Under the pieces are notes generated by a model, which was given only the letters and a program-made list of their open reading frames with translations, made no database searches and was not told where the DNA came from. From NCBI RefSeq assembly GCF_004137245.1, contig NZ_SDWS01000003.1:62001-126000 (forward strand): 64,000 bases of DNA, in the 5' to 3' direction. The stretch comes from Nocardioides glacieisoli (GTDB taxonomy: Bacteria; Actinomycetota; Actinomycetes; Propionibacteriales; Nocardioidaceae). Position 1 is the first letter of the stretch; every line of letters begins with the position of its first letter. Position numbers and translations under genes: made by a program. Below, piece after piece: positions 15,270 to 26,578 of this stretch.

Positions 15270-17570
15270 TCAGGTCCGGAGCATCGCGGCCGCGTCGGTG
15301 GGCGAGAGCCCGCGGCCGGTGTCGAGCGCGTCGTCGTAGCGGTCGCCGCCGAGATGTGTACGGGCGTCGGTCGCGGCAGCGTCGATGGTGGCTGGGTCGG
15401 GCCGGTAGTAGCCGTAGCCCCGCGAACCGAGGGTCTCGCGGATCGCCTGCGCGGCGCCGAGCAGCAGCGGCACCCGGGCGTGCTGCCCGGTCGCGGCGGC
15501 CAGCACCGCGCCCGCGTCGAGGAGGTAGGCCAGGTTGGCCTGGTCGCCCGTCTCCAGCGAGAGCCGGGTGCTCTCCTCGAGGTGGCGGCGCGCCGCGGCG
15601 TGGTCACCGCGGCCGAGCTCGACCTGAAAGAGGTTGTAGAGCGCGATGTAGGACGACAACCTGTCCTCGCGACTCCTGGCCGACTCGAGGCCGGCCTCGA
15701 CGAGACGTACGGCCTCGTCGGCGTCGCCCTCGAGCAGCGCCACCGTGCCCAGCCAGACGTGGGTCAGCCCCCACGTCCACTGGACCTCGGTGCCGCCCAC
15801 CTCGGCGTGGTGCATGGCGCGCTCGAAGCGGTCGCGGGCCACGGAGAGGTCGCCGGCGACGAGCGCCGCAAGGCCCTCGCCCGCCACCGCGTTGGAGAGG
15901 ATCGCAGGGTCGTCGCCCGCGTGCTGGTGGGCGCGCTCCCACCACCCGGCGGCCGCTGCGACGTCGTCCATGGCGAACGACATGGTCGCCGCGGCCAGCG
16001 CGGCACGGGCGTGCACGTCGTCGGGCAGGTCTGCAGCATGGGCGAGAGCCGTCTCCGCGAACCTCCGGCCGTGGTCGTGGTGCCCCCGCAACCACCAGTA
16101 GAGCCACAGCTCCCAGGCGATCCGGGCCGGCGTCTCGGCGTCGCCTGCCGCCATCGAGCGCTCGGCGGCCGCGGTGAGGTTGGCGTGCTCGAGGTCGATC
16201 CTGGTGAGGGCGGCGACCTGGCCACCGTCGCGGTAGCTCGAGTGGTTGGCAGCGGCCACCTCGAGGTAGTGCGCCGCGTGGGCACGTGCGGCCTCGGTCC
16301 ACTCGCCCGCGTCGTCGAGCAGGTCGCGGGCGTACTGGGCCACCGGCTCCAGGAGCCGCAGTCGACCTGTGGGCTCGGCGACCACCAGCGAGTGCTCGAC
16401 GAGCGCCTCGAGGTGGGTCACGAGCTCGGGCTCCCCGAGCCGGGCTCGCGTCGCCACCGACTGGAGGTCCGCCAGCGTGGTGCCGCCCACGAACACCCCC
16501 ATCAGGCGGAACAGGCGGCGGCCGGGCTCGTCGAGGAGTCCGTGGCTCCAGTCCAGGGTGGCGCGCATGGTGCGCTGCCGGGGAGGGAGGTCGCGTGGTC
16601 CGGCGTCGAGGGCGCTGTCGAGACGGTCGAGCAACGAGGTCGGGTCGAGCAGCCGCGCCCGGGCCGCGGCGAGCTCGAGGGCGAGCGGCAGCCCGGCGAG
16701 CCTCTGGCAGGTGGCGGCCACCGCTGCGGCCTCCTCGGGGTCCGATCCCCATCCGGGACTGACCCGCTGCGCGCGGTCGAGCAGCAGCCGGGCGGCAGGG
16801 GACGGGGTTCCGTCCGGGAGGTCGCGCACCTCCAGCGGTTCGACGGCGTACTCGATCTCCCCGCGCACCCGCAGCGGAGCCCGGCTCGTGGTCAGCACAG
16901 TGAGGTCCGGCACCGCCTCGACGAGCGCCGCCACATCGGGCGCAGCTCCGAGGAGGTGCTCCGCGTTGTCCAGGACGAGGAGGAGGTCGGTCCCGCGCAG
17001 GCTCTCGGCGAGGTCCTCGGCCACCGGGCGCGTGGGATCGCGGACGACGCCGACGGCATCGGCGACGGCCGGCATGACCTGGTCGACCTCCAGCAGCCCG
17101 GCGAGCTCGACGAGGCGGACACCATCGGCGTAGCGCTCGCCCACGCCGGCGGCCACGGCCAGGACGAGGCGGGTCTTGCCCACGCCCCCGGGCCCGCTGA
17201 GCGTCACCAGTCGGTGGGTCCGCAGCAGGTCGCCCACCCGGGCGATGTCGTCGGCACGGCCGATGAGGGGGGTCGCAGGAACCGGCAGGCCGCGCGGGCC
17301 GCGGGACGGGACGGCCTCCGTCGACGGGCGAGCGGTGCGGGGCGCGACCGCGCTGAGCAGGGCCGTCCGCCGGCCCTCGTCGAGGCGCAACGCGGTGGCG
17401 AGCGAGCGCAGCGTGTGCGGGTAGGGCCGGGTGCGGGTGCCGCGCTCGAGTGCGCTGATGGCGTGCGTGCTCAGGCCCGCGCGCTCGGCCAGCTCCTCCT
17501 GCGACAGCCCCGCCTCCTCGCGCATCGCGCGCAGCAGGGCACCGAGCGTGCTCGTCGCCTCGTTCCCCAC
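15270..17570 (-). CDS. XRE-HTH / NB-ARC ATPase / TPR transcriptional regulator
   Basis: 766 residues. Residues 8-62 form a Cro/C1-type helix-turn-helix (AGLSQEELAERAGLSTHAIS). An NB-ARC/STAND ATPase follows, with Walker A GPGGVGKT (126-133) and Walker-B-like DLLLVLDNAEHL. The second half is alpha-helical, alanine-rich and repeat-like (SARSREDRLSSYIALYNLFQ), fitting TPR units. This is the architecture of large actinobacterial activators (AfsR/LuxR-like STAND regulators) that oligomerise on ligand binding. The GTG start at 17570 has TACACT (17578-17583) 7 nt upstream: leaderless. No target genes are evident beside it; citrate synthase lies upstream on the same strand behind a terminator. Confidence 0.85.
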   Translation of the reverse strand: MGNEATSTLGALLRAMREEAGLSQEELAERAGLSTHAISALERGTRTRPYPHTLRSLATALRLDEGRRTALLSAVAPRTARPSTEAVPSRGPRGLPVPATPLIGRADDIARVGDLLRTHRLVTLSGPGGVGKTRLVLAVAAGVGERYADGVRLVELAGLLEVDQVMPAVADAVGVVRDPTRPVAEDLAESLRGTDLLLVLDNAEHLLGAAPDVAALVEAVPDLTVLTTSRAPLRVRGEIEYAVEPLEVRDLPDGTPSPAARLLLDRAQRVSPGWGSDPEEAAAVAATCQRLAGLPLALELAAARARLLDPTSLLDRLDSALDAGPRDLPPRQRTMRATLDWSHGLLDEPGRRLFRLMGVFVGGTTLADLQSVATRARLGEPELVTHLEALVEHSLVVAEPTGRLRLLEPVAQYARDLLDDAGEWTEAARAHAAHYLEVAAANHSSYRDGGQVAALTRIDLEHANLTAAAERSMAAGDAETPARIAWELWLYWWLRGHHDHGRRFAETALAHAADLPDDVHARAALAAATMSFAMDDVAAAAGWWERAHQHAGDDPAILSNAVAGEGLAALVAGDLSVARDRFERAMHHAEVGGTEVQWTWGLTHVWLGTVALLEGDADEAVRLVEAGLESARSREDRLSSYIALYNLFQVELGRGDHAAARRHLEESTRLSLETGDQANLAYLLDAGAVLAAATGQHARVPLLLGAAQAIRETLGSRGYGYYRPDPATIDAAATDARTHLGGDRYDDALDTGRGLSPTDAAAMLRT

Positions 17571-17614
17571 GCGGCGGAGTGTAGTGATACGGGGGCCGGC
17601 TGGAAACGAGAAAA

Positions 17615-17636
17615 CCCCCGGCCTGGTGGCCGGGGG
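17615..17636 (-). terminator. Intrinsic terminator of citrate synthase gene
   Basis: Nine-base perfect arms (CCCCCGGCC / GGCCGGGGG) around a 4-nt loop. Read on the minus strand, the hairpin is followed by GTTTTCTCGTTT, a textbook rho-independent terminator placed 25 nt after the gltA stop and just before the regulator's promoter. Confidence 0.9.
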
Positions 17637-17661
17637 CTCTCGTGCGTTCAGGTGCGGGTGC

Positions 17662-18966
<1,305 letters not shown>

Positions 18967-19078
18967 GTCGGCTCCTGTTCATACGTCTTGGGTTGTCGCT
19001 CCAACTTAGCCGCGGGTGTCGCGCGAGCGCGAACCCGGTGTCCAGTCAGCGACCGGCGTCGTGCGGAGCAGTCGCGGA

Positions 19079-21226
19079 TCAGCGGACCCGGCCGCGGACC
19101 TTGACCGTGCGCACCGTCGTGGTCACCCCGGGCCTGGTCAGGGTGATCCGCACCGAGATGCGCTTGCCCTCGAGCTTGGCGGTGAGCCGCAGCTTCGTGC
19201 TCGTGGCCCGGCGCACGAGTTTGCCGTTGGCGAACCACTTGTAGGACACGGTCGCCGGGACCGGGGTCCACGTGCCAGGACGCGCGGTCAGCCTGCGGCC
19301 GACCTTGGGCTTGCCGGTCACGGTGGGCTGTGCGGTGGCGGTGAACGTCGACGCGGGTGGGGCCGGAGCCGGACTCGATGGGGCAGGAGCCGTGGGTGCG
19401 GACGGGGACGGTGCGGGCGGGGACGGGGTGGGCGAGGGCGACGTCGGCGTCTGCGTCGGATCGCTCGTCGGGCCGTAGATGCGCACGGGGGAGCGCGTCA
19501 GCTTGCCGTTGATGGAGGCCAGCCGGCCGTCCGGGAGCTGGATGACGTCCTGCTGCGCGGCGTCGGGGCCGGCGAAGCAGGCCGAGATCGGACCGTCGAC
19601 CGTCATCGTGCCACCGTGCAGCACGGCCATCCCGCAGTCGCTGGTGGACGAAGTGCCTCGGTAGTAGAAGACGGCCACGTCCGCCCCGTGAGCGAATGCC
19701 CGCTGCACGCGTACAGCTGTGGGGTCGGCCGCGTCCGGGGTCCACACGACCTCTGAGCCGGCCCGCTCGAACCGGATGGTGCTGCCCACTCCGACCACGG
19801 TCACGGTCCCCGACGTCGTGCCCACGCGCGTGGAGAGGTCGGCTCCGTAGGAGGTCTCGCGGACCGCCGCAGCTGCAGGACGCGACGCCCCCGGCGCGAC
19901 GGCGATGCCCGCCGTGGGCCAGTCGGTGCCCCAGTCCGTGGAGCCCCAGTCGTCGAAGCAGAAGATGGAGGTGGGCGTCGGGTCGTCGCACGGTTCGTCG
20001 AGGAACTGGTTGAGGACGACCTCGGCGGACGGGTCGCTGCTGTAGTCCAGCTCGATGCGCAGCTGTCCGTCGGCTGCGTAGGAGGCGGAGCGGGTGCGTG
20101 AGTGCTCTCCCGGGCACGACGTGGTGATCCCGGGGTTCAGGCTGAAGGCCTTCCACTCCGCCCAGTGGGCAGCGAGCGGGGGGTTGGTGGGCAGGTCGAC
20201 GGCTGCGCAGCTCACGGGGGATTCTCCGGACACGACCAGCTTGGCCGGAGCGCTCCACCCCTGGCCCGGGTCGAGGTGCATGACCCAGGCGGTGGTGCTG
20301 GTCGCGTCCCACGGTCGCTCCGCTATCCCGTCCCAGACGTTCGCCACGTTGGGGCCGGTGAACCCCTCGCTGAGCGGGTGGTTCATCGAGTGGGTCGCGC
20401 GGTGCTTGTAGAGGGAGTACACGAAGCTGATACGGCCGTCCGAGGTCCTCGACGACTGGGACGGGTTCGCCCAGATCGAGGTCGTGTCCGGCAACATGGG
20501 TTGTACGGCGAATGCCTCGCTGCCGTAGCCGTCGGAGACGATCACCGACCCCCAGGCCCCGGCCGTCCATCGCTTGGCGCGGAACGGGTTGTCGGTTACG
20601 GGCACGCGGGACGAGGAGGCGTTCGCCACGGTGGCCCAGGCCAGCGTGACGGTGTCGCCGAACGGGACCAGTCGGGGCGCGATGCCGGCGATCTCCAGGA
20701 CGTCGCCGAGGGCCCCGTCGGTGCGGGCGACGTAGAGCTCCTCCGGGACGCTCCAGACGCCGCCGGCAGAGCGGGAGACCGACCGCACCGGCCACTGGCC
20801 GGCCGTCGTCGCCTTGACCGCCCACACCGCGACGATGCGCCCGGCAGAGTCGGCGAAGCTGTCGAAGGTCCGCGTCGCCGGCGACTCGGCGCCGAGGGGG
20901 ACGACCTCGGGTGCGCCCCACGTTCCGGACTCTTCCCGTACACGGGTGACGAGCACGTCGCCGCTCGCCTGGCCGTACGCACTGCCGGCCACCACCATCA
21001 ACGCCGCCAGCCGACCGCCGGGCAATCGTTCCACGCGCGCGGCCTTGGCCGTGCCCGAGTCGAGGAGCGGCTCGCTGGCCGACCAGGTCCATGACTCGTT
21101 CGGGTCGAAGCCGGCGGCGCGGCCCGGCGTGGCCGTGCTGAGCACGCACACGACGAGCGCCAGCGCGGCGACGACGGACAGGAGTGACATGAGTGCAGCG
21201 CGACGCGCGACGAGAGTGGCCCCCAT
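19079..21226 (-). CDS. Large secreted protein with Pro/Ser/Thr linker and Ig-like C-terminal domain
   Basis: 715 residues. A signal peptide (hydrophobic core LLSVVAALALVVCVL, likely cleavage after GRAA near residue 38) exports it. The main body (40-585) has repeated GRLAALM, GRIVAVW, GRISFVY and GRLASING units typical of beta-propeller or sialidase-like folds. A linker rich in Pro, Ser, Thr and Ala (about 590-640) leads to a C-terminal domain of about 75 residues (VTGKPKVGRRLTARPGTW ... KWFANGKLV), which is the Ig-like repeat often found in actinobacterial surface proteins. No catalytic residues recognised. Function unknown, probably surface-associated. Confidence 0.7.
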   Translation of the reverse strand: MGATLVARRAALMSLLSVVAALALVVCVLSTATPGRAAGFDPNESWTWSASEPLLDSGTAKAARVERLPGGRLAALMVVAGSAYGQASGDVLVTRVREESGTWGAPEVVPLGAESPATRTFDSFADSAGRIVAVWAVKATTAGQWPVRSVSRSAGGVWSVPEELYVARTDGALGDVLEIAGIAPRLVPFGDTVTLAWATVANASSSRVPVTDNPFRAKRWTAGAWGSVIVSDGYGSEAFAVQPMLPDTTSIWANPSQSSRTSDGRISFVYSLYKHRATHSMNHPLSEGFTGPNVANVWDGIAERPWDATSTTAWVMHLDPGQGWSAPAKLVVSGESPVSCAAVDLPTNPPLAAHWAEWKAFSLNPGITTSCPGEHSRTRSASYAADGQLRIELDYSSDPSAEVVLNQFLDEPCDDPTPTSIFCFDDWGSTDWGTDWPTAGIAVAPGASRPAAAAVRETSYGADLSTRVGTTSGTVTVVGVGSTIRFERAGSEVVWTPDAADPTAVRVQRAFAHGADVAVFYYRGTSSTSDCGMAVLHGGTMTVDGPISACFAGPDAAQQDVIQLPDGRLASINGKLTRSPVRIYGPTSDPTQTPTSPSPTPSPPAPSPSAPTAPAPSSPAPAPPASTFTATAQPTVTGKPKVGRRLTARPGTWTPVPATVSYKWFANGKLVRRATSTKLRLTAKLEGKRISVRITLTRPGVTTTVRTVKVRGRVR

Positions 21227-21292
21227 GCGAGACGAGTGTCGCGTCCGTGACGAGCCGTGTGAACTTCCGCCCGTCGATGTCTAGACCGCGCG

Positions 21293-22618
21293 TCAGCGCC
21301 CCGCGACCACGTTGGCGATGCGCGCGATGCGGCTGGTGCGTCCCAGGCCGGCGTCCTCGCGCCGGTCGGCGGCCCGGTAGAGCCGGTAGAGCGCGTGCAC
21401 GCCGGCCCACCGCAGCGGCTCGGGCTCCCAGCGGCGTACGACGTGGTCGGTCCACGGCAACGCGGTCAGATCGGTGTCCTTGCCGAGCACCAGGTCGCGC
21501 AGCGTGCGGCCCGCAAGGTTGGTCGCGGTGAGCCCGGAGCCGACGTAGCCGCCGGCGTGGCCGAGGCCGGTCGCCGGGTCGAAGGAGACGCTCGCGCTCC
21601 AGTCGCGCGGCACCCCGAGCACGCCGCACCAGGCGTGGTCGATCGCGATCCCGGCCAGTGACGGGAAGAGCGAGGTGAGGGTCGAGCGCAGCGACTCGAC
21701 CGTCCAGTCCTGGGTGCGTCCGTCGACGTCGGTGCGCGACCCGAAGCGGTAGGGGATGCCGCGCCCGCCCATCGCGATGCGGCCGTCGGCGGTGCGCTGG
21801 GCGTAGCAGTAGGCGTGCGCCTCGTCGCCGAGCAGCTCCTCGCCGGCCCAGCCGATCTCCGCCCACTGGGCATCGGTCAACGGCGCGGTCGCGATGATCG
21901 CGGAGTTCATCGGGAGCCACTCACGGCGATGGCCGCGGAGCCCGGCTGTGAACCCCTCCAGGCAGCGCAGCACCACGGCGGCGCGGACCGTGCCGCGGTC
22001 CGTGACCACCGCGCCCGGCTCGATGCGGACGGCGCGGGTGCCCTCGTGGATGCGTACGCCGCGCTCCCGCACCGCACGGGCCACGCCTCCCACCAGCTTC
22101 GCCGGGTGGACGCGGGCGCAGTCGGGGTCGAGGTGCCCGGACACCGCGCCGGCGATCCGGATCCGCTCGGCGACCTGGGCCGCCGACAGCTCGCCGTCGA
22201 GGCGCTCGGCCTGCGCCTGCGACCGGGCGACGTGCAGCACCCCGCTGAGCCGGATGTCGGCGTCGATGTCCTCACTCCCGGCGACGGCGATCACCTCGTG
22301 CACCGAGCCGCGGACCGCGGCACGCATCGCCTCCAGGCCCGCTGCGCCCGCCGCGGCGGCGTACGCCCGCGGGCTGCCCGGCAGCTCGCTCGAGAGCCAG
22401 CCGCCGTTGCGTCCCGAGGCGCCGAACCCGGCGAACTCGGCCTCGACGAGGCGGATGTCGAGCGAGGGGTCCGCCGCGTGGAGGTAGTACCCCGTCCACA
22501 GCCCGGTCAGGCCCGCGCCGACGATCGCGACGTCGCAGGTGACGTCGCCGTCGAGCCGGTCGGTCGGGGTCGGCAGCCCGACCTGCTGCCACCAGAAGGA
22601 CACGCCACCGTTGCGCAC
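21293..22618 (-). CDS. FAD-dependent oxidoreductase, DAO family
   Basis: 441 residues. The Rossmann FAD-binding motif is CDVAIVGAGLTGLWTGYYL near residue 30, followed by LVEAEFAGFGASGRNGGWL, the typical second block of DAO-type amine oxidases such as gamma-glutamylputrescine oxidase. The C-terminal GYVGSGLTATNLAGRTLRDL contacts FAD in this family. It probably oxidises an amine or N-methyl amino acid; the substrate is unknown. Start is GTG 22618, with CACAAT 6 nt upstream; the frame stays open further but that part is not conserved-looking. Divergent from the secreted propeller gene, 61 nt apart. Confidence 0.82.
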   Translation of the reverse strand: MRNGGVSFWWQQVGLPTPTDRLDGDVTCDVAIVGAGLTGLWTGYYLHAADPSLDIRLVEAEFAGFGASGRNGGWLSSELPGSPRAYAAAAGAAGLEAMRAAVRGSVHEVIAVAGSEDIDADIRLSGVLHVARSQAQAERLDGELSAAQVAERIRIAGAVSGHLDPDCARVHPAKLVGGVARAVRERGVRIHEGTRAVRIEPGAVVTDRGTVRAAVVLRCLEGFTAGLRGHRREWLPMNSAIIATAPLTDAQWAEIGWAGEELLGDEAHAYCYAQRTADGRIAMGGRGIPYRFGSRTDVDGRTQDWTVESLRSTLTSLFPSLAGIAIDHAWCGVLGVPRDWSASVSFDPATGLGHAGGYVGSGLTATNLAGRTLRDLVLGKDTDLTALPWTDHVVRRWEPEPLRWAGVHALYRLYRAADRREDAGLGRTSRIARIANVVAGR

Positions 22619-22679
22619 GACGTCATTGTGGCCTCCTGGGGGTGTTCCGCTGCGCGGGCCGCGCTGGCAGCGTGCCTCC

Positions 22680-24008
22680 ATGGGACTCTCGGCGACCGGC
22701 ACTGCGGCGACCTCTCTCCTCCTCGCAACGAGCCTGCTGGGGGCTGCTCCGGCACCGGCTGCCGCGCCGGACGACCGGGTCGCGGCGAAGCGTTACGTGA
22801 TGGTGTCCGTCGACGCGCAGGGCCGCCCGGCCGACGACGACGTCATCGGCGCCTCAGTGAGCCGCGACGGGCGGTGGACGGCGTTCCAGAGCGACGCCAC
22901 CAACCTCGACCGGCGCACCCGTGACGGCCGCCAGCAGGTCTACCTGCGTGACGCCCGGACGGGGAAGGTGCGGGCCGTCGGCACGGACGGACGTGGCCGC
23001 CTCGCCGTCTCCGCCGCATCGGTCTCGCTCTCGCCCAACGGCCGGTTCGTGGCCTACTGCAGCACCGACGAGCTGGTCGGCCCGGACTCGTCCGACTTCG
23101 ACGACAACACCCCGAACACCGACGTCTTCGTGCGGGACATGAGGACGGGCAAGGTGCGACGTGTGTCGTCGGCCCCGGGCGGCAGGGAGGGCGACGAGTA
23201 CTCCTGCTTCCCCGACGTGGCCGACACCGGCGACGTGGTGTTCTTCTCGCGCGCGACCAACCTCGTCACCGGGGACACCAACGGCGTGCCCGACTACTTC
23301 CTCTGGGACCGGGGCTCGGGCAAGGTCCGCCGCCTCGCGACCGCCGAGATCGCGTCAGCGTCCGTCCGGATCTCCGCCGACGGACGCGTCGCCGCGGTGG
23401 TCACCGCCGAGGTGCTGGCGAGCCGGGACAGCGGCACGCTGCCCGACGTGTACGTCCTCAGCCGCGGTCGCGGGCTGCGTGGCACCTGGTCGATGCCGCT
23501 GACCCAGGACGCCGGCCTGCCGACCGACACCGGTTGCGGGTGGACCGGGCTCAGCGTCAGCGGGACGGGGCGCTACGTCACCGGCGCCTGCTCCGACGGC
23601 GGCGTCGCAGCCTCGCCGATCGCGGACAAGCCCGTGCACCTGTGGTGGACCGACCGCCGGTCCGGTGACGTCCGGCTGGTCAACCGCACGCAGGACATCG
23701 ACTCGGAGGTCAACGTCGCCCAGGTCTCCGACGACGGACGGCGGGTGTTCTTCGGCGGCGACGAGCGGGCGTACGCCCGCGCTGCCGGAGAGCGGCGCGC
23801 GCCCTACCAGGGGATCTTCGTGTGGCAGCGCGGCGAGGGCGTGCGGTCGCTCACCCCGGGCGACGCGTGGTGGGACAACTACGGGTTCGACGCCTCGGGC
23901 GACGGGCGTACGGTGGTCTTCGCCTCCGACAGCGAAGCGATGGGCGCGCCGCCGGCCGTGCTCGACGACGCGGACGTGCAGGTCTTCTCGCGCCGGATCG
24001 GGCGCTGA
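22680..24008 (+). CDS. Secreted beta-propeller (TolB/WD40-like) protein
   Basis: 442 residues. An alanine/leucine-rich signal peptide (about residues 1-30, ending APAPAAA) directs export. The mature protein has regular propeller blades marked by [68 protein letters not shown] and [11 protein letters not shown]: seven similar units, so a seven-bladed propeller is likely. No catalytic motif. Similar proteins are common and multi-copy in Nocardioides-type genomes. Start ATG 22680 is the first codon that gives a complete signal peptide. Confidence 0.75.
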   Translation: MGLSATGTAATSLLLATSLLGAAPAPAAAPDDRVAAKRYVMVSVDAQGRPADDDVIGASVSRDGRWTAFQSDATNLDRRTRDGRQQVYLRDARTGKVRAVGTDGRGRLAVSAASVSLSPNGRFVAYCSTDELVGPDSSDFDDNTPNTDVFVRDMRTGKVRRVSSAPGGREGDEYSCFPDVADTGDVVFFSRATNLVTGDTNGVPDYFLWDRGSGKVRRLATAEIASASVRISADGRVAAVVTAEVLASRDSGTLPDVYVLSRGRGLRGTWSMPLTQDAGLPTDTGCGWTGLSVSGTGRYVTGACSDGGVAASPIADKPVHLWWTDRRSGDVRLVNRTQDIDSEVNVAQVSDDGRRVFFGGDERAYARAAGERRAPYQGIFVWQRGEGVRSLTPGDAWWDNYGFDASGDGRTVVFASDSEAMGAPPAVLDDADVQVFSRRIGR

Positions 24009-24026
24009 CTCCCCACCCCCGCCGTT

Positions 24027-24056
24027 TTGACCGCCCTCGCGCGAGCGCCGTACTCT
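24027..24056 (+). promoter_or_regulatory. Housekeeping promoter of the rplM-rpsI operon
   Basis: TTGACC (24027-24032) and TACTCT (24051-24056) are separated by 18 bp, close to the primary-sigma consensus. This is one of the best -35/-10 pairs in the window and fits the high expression of ribosomal protein genes. Confidence 0.8.
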
Positions 24057-24235
24057 TGCTGGTCGCGACTCCTGCCGCGTCCGCTCCCTCCCCACGGAGG
24101 ACCAGAGCGGGTGCAGATCCGGACGTCATCCCTCCTGAGGAGGGAGCGATCCGGGCCGTGTTCGTCAGAAGCCGCAGCACGACCTCCGCCGCTCGACCGA
24201 GCAGCGGGACCAACGAACGAGAACGGGACATCGCC
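24057..24235 (+). promoter_or_regulatory. Long 5' leader of rplM, possible regulatory RNA
   Basis: About 170 nt of untranslated leader separate the promoter from the rplM start, in contrast to the leaderless genes nearby. It holds a perfect 7-bp stem with a 3-nt loop at 24129-24145 (TCCCTCC-TGA-GGAGGGA), flanked by two copies of GATCCGG. Ribosomal protein leaders often mediate autoregulation. No known leader motif is matched with certainty. Confidence 0.45.
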
Positions 24236-24679
24236 GTGCGCACGTACAGCCCCAAGCCCGCTGACATCCAGCGCGAGTGGCACGTCATCGACGCCACCGA
24301 CGTGGTCCTCGGACGCCTCTCCGTCCAGACCGCCAACCTCCTCCGCGGCAAGCACAAGCCGACCTTTGCTCCTCACATGGACATGGGCGACTTCGTGATC
24401 ATCGTGAACGCCTCCAAGGTGTCGCTGTCGGGGACCAAGAAGACCACCAAGATGGCCTACCGCCACTCCGGCTTCCCGGGCGGCCTCTCGGCCACCCCCT
24501 TCGGTGAGCTCCTCGAGAAGGACGCCCGCAAGGCCATCGAGAACGCTGTCTGGGGCATGCTCCCCAAGAACAAGCTCGGTCGCCAGATCCTGAAGAAGCT
24601 CAAGGTCTACTCCGGCCCCGACCACCCGCACCTGGCCCAGCAGGCCACTCCCTTCGAGATCACGCAGATCTCCCAGTGA
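24236..24679 (+). CDS. rplM: 50S ribosomal protein L13
   Basis: 147 residues beginning [20 protein letters not shown], the standard actinobacterial L13 N terminus, which fixes the start at GTG 24236. [18 protein letters not shown] and [10 protein letters not shown] are conserved L13 segments. L13 is an early-assembling protein of the large subunit. Translated with rpsI, 17 nt downstream, as in nearly all bacteria. The upstream promoter and leader are described separately; the ribosome site is weak (GGGACA). Confidence 0.97.
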   Translation: MRTYSPKPADIQREWHVIDATDVVLGRLSVQTANLLRGKHKPTFAPHMDMGDFVIIVNASKVSLSGTKKTTKMAYRHSGFPGGLSATPFGELLEKDARKAIENAVWGMLPKNKLGRQILKKLKVYSGPDHPHLAQQATPFEITQISQ

Positions 24680-24696
24680 CGACTGAGGACGCACAG

Positions 24697-25209
24697 ATGA
24701 CTGAGAACGCTGACCTGAACCCCTCGGGCGAGGTCGAGGAGACCTACGAGACGAACGCCGACGGCGTGTACACGTCCGAGAGCGACGCCTCGGCCGACAC
24801 CCCGGCCCGCCCGGCGACCATCGCCCCCGGCGCGGCCACCGGCCGTCGCAAGGAGGCCGTGGCCCGCGTGCGCATCGTCCCGGGCACCGGCGAGTGGCGC
24901 ATCAACGGCCGCACGCTCGACAACTACTTCCCCAACAAGCTGCACCAGCAGATCGCCAACGAGCCGTTCGCCGAGCTGCAGCTCGAGGGCCGCTTCGACG
25001 TGATCGCGCGCATCCACGGTGGCGGCACCGCTGGTCAGGCCGGCGCCCTGCGCCTCGGCGTGGCCCGCTCGCTCAACCAGATCGACGAGGAGACCAACCG
25101 CCCGGCCCTCAAGAAGGCCGGTCTGCTGACCCGCGACGCCCGCGTGGTGGAGCGCAAGAAGGCTGGTCTCAAGAAGGCCCGCAAGGCCTCGCAGTTCTCG
25201 AAGCGCTGA
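24697..25209 (+). CDS. rpsI: 30S ribosomal protein S9
   Basis: 170 residues. The conserved S9 core starts near residue 50 ([15 protein letters not shown]) and ends in the basic [12 protein letters not shown] tail that reaches the P-site tRNA. An acidic N-terminal extension of about 45 residues precedes it, as in other actinobacterial S9 proteins. ATG 24697 is preferred over the GTG at 24676 because GAGGACGCACAG provides a strong Shine-Dalgarno sequence. Confidence 0.96.
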   Translation: MTENADLNPSGEVEETYETNADGVYTSESDASADTPARPATIAPGAATGRRKEAVARVRIVPGTGEWRINGRTLDNYFPNKLHQQIANEPFAELQLEGRFDVIARIHGGGTAGQAGALRLGVARSLNQIDEETNRPALKKAGLLTRDARVVERKKAGLKKARKASQFSKR

Positions 25210-25228
25210 TCACCCAGGGTCTCGTCCC

Positions 25229-26578
25229 ATGACGCGACTCTTCGGCACGGACGGGGTCCGGGGCCTGGCGAACGCCTCTCTGACGGCGGAGCTGGCCCTG
25301 GACCTGTCCGTGTGCGCAGCACATGTCCTGGCCGACCGCGGCGAGTTCCAGGGGCACCGTCCCCTGGCCGTGGTGGGTCGGGACACGCGCATCTCCGGGC
25401 AGTTCCTCGAGGCGGCGGTCGTCGCCGGGCTCGCCTCGGCGGGCGTCGACGTGCTGCTGCTGGGCGTGCTGCCCACGCCCGGCGTCGCCTACATGACCGA
25501 GCGCCTCGGCGCCGACCTCGGCGTGATGCTCTCGGCCTCGCACAACCCGATGCCCGACAACGGCATCAAGTTCCTGGCCCGCGGCGGGCACAAGCTCGAC
25601 GACGCGATCGAGATCGCCATCGAGCGCCGCATGGGTGAGCCGTGGGAGCGGCCGACCGGCGGCGACGTCGGCCGGGTCACGACGTACGACTCCGCGGTCG
25701 AGCAGTACGCCGCCCACCTCGAGAGCACGATCACCCACCCGCTGGTGGGGCTCAAGGTCGTCCTCGACTGCGCCGAGGGTGCCGCCCACGCGGCCGGTCC
25801 CCGCGCCCTGGAGGACGCCGGCGCGACGGTCATCGCGATCCACGCCGACCCCGACGGCCTCAACATCAACGACAACTGCGGCTCGACCCACCTGGAGTCG
25901 CTGCGCGCAGCGGTCGTCGAGCACGGCGCCCACGCCGGCTTCGCCCTCGACGGCGACGCGGACCGCTGCCTGGCCGTGGATGCCGAGGGCAACGTCGTCG
26001 ACGGCGACCAGCTCCTCGCGATCCTCTCCCTCTCGCTGCTCGAGCAGGGACGGCTGGCCAAGGACACCGTCGTCGCGACCGTGATGAGCAACCTCGGCTT
26101 CGTGCAGGCCATGCGCGCCAACGGGGTCGGCGTGCGCCAGACCAAGGTCGGCGACCGCTACGTCCTCGAGGCGATGAAGATCTCCGGCTACAGCCTCGGC
26201 GGCGAGCAGTCCGGCCACGTCATCATGAGCGACCACGCCACCACGGGTGACGGCATCCTCACCACCCTCCACGTGATGGAGCGGATGGCGACCACCGGCA
26301 AGTCACTCGCCGAGCTCGGCGCCGTGATGACCCGGCTGCCGCAGGTGCTGCTCAACGTGCGCGACGTCGACAAGACCCGCGCCGACGAGGACGCCGTGCT
26401 GGCCGCCGCCGTCTCCGAGGAGGAGGCAGCGCTCGGCGACCGCGGCCGGATCCTGCTGCGGCCCTCCGGCACGGAGCCGATCGTCCGCGTGATGGTCGAG
26501 GCGCCGACCCACGACGAGGCCGAGGGGGTCGCCGCCCGGCTCGCCGAGGTCGTACGCCGCCAGCTGGCCCTGGCGTGA
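25229..26578 (+). CDS. glmM: Phosphoglucosamine mutase
   Basis: 449 residues. It interconverts glucosamine-6-P and glucosamine-1-P for UDP-GlcNAc and peptidoglycan synthesis, directly after the GlmS step encoded at 32273. The phosphoserine loop is [14 protein letters not shown] (about residues 102-115), the metal loop is DGDADRC near residue 242, and the sugar-binding GEQSGHVI and C-terminal [12 protein letters not shown] are all present. It follows rpsI by 19 nt, the usual actinobacterial order rplM-rpsI-glmM. Its stop overlaps the next start. Confidence 0.97.
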   Translation: MTRLFGTDGVRGLANASLTAELALDLSVCAAHVLADRGEFQGHRPLAVVGRDTRISGQFLEAAVVAGLASAGVDVLLLGVLPTPGVAYMTERLGADLGVMLSASHNPMPDNGIKFLARGGHKLDDAIEIAIERRMGEPWERPTGGDVGRVTTYDSAVEQYAAHLESTITHPLVGLKVVLDCAEGAAHAAGPRALEDAGATVIAIHADPDGLNINDNCGSTHLESLRAAVVEHGAHAGFALDGDADRCLAVDAEGNVVDGDQLLAILSLSLLEQGRLAKDTVVATVMSNLGFVQAMRANGVGVRQTKVGDRYVLEAMKISGYSLGGEQSGHVIMSDHATTGDGILTTLHVMERMATTGKSLAELGAVMTRLPQVLLNVRDVDKTRADEDAVLAAAVSEEEAALGDRGRILLRPSGTEPIVRVMVEAPTHDEAEGVAARLAEVVRRQLALA

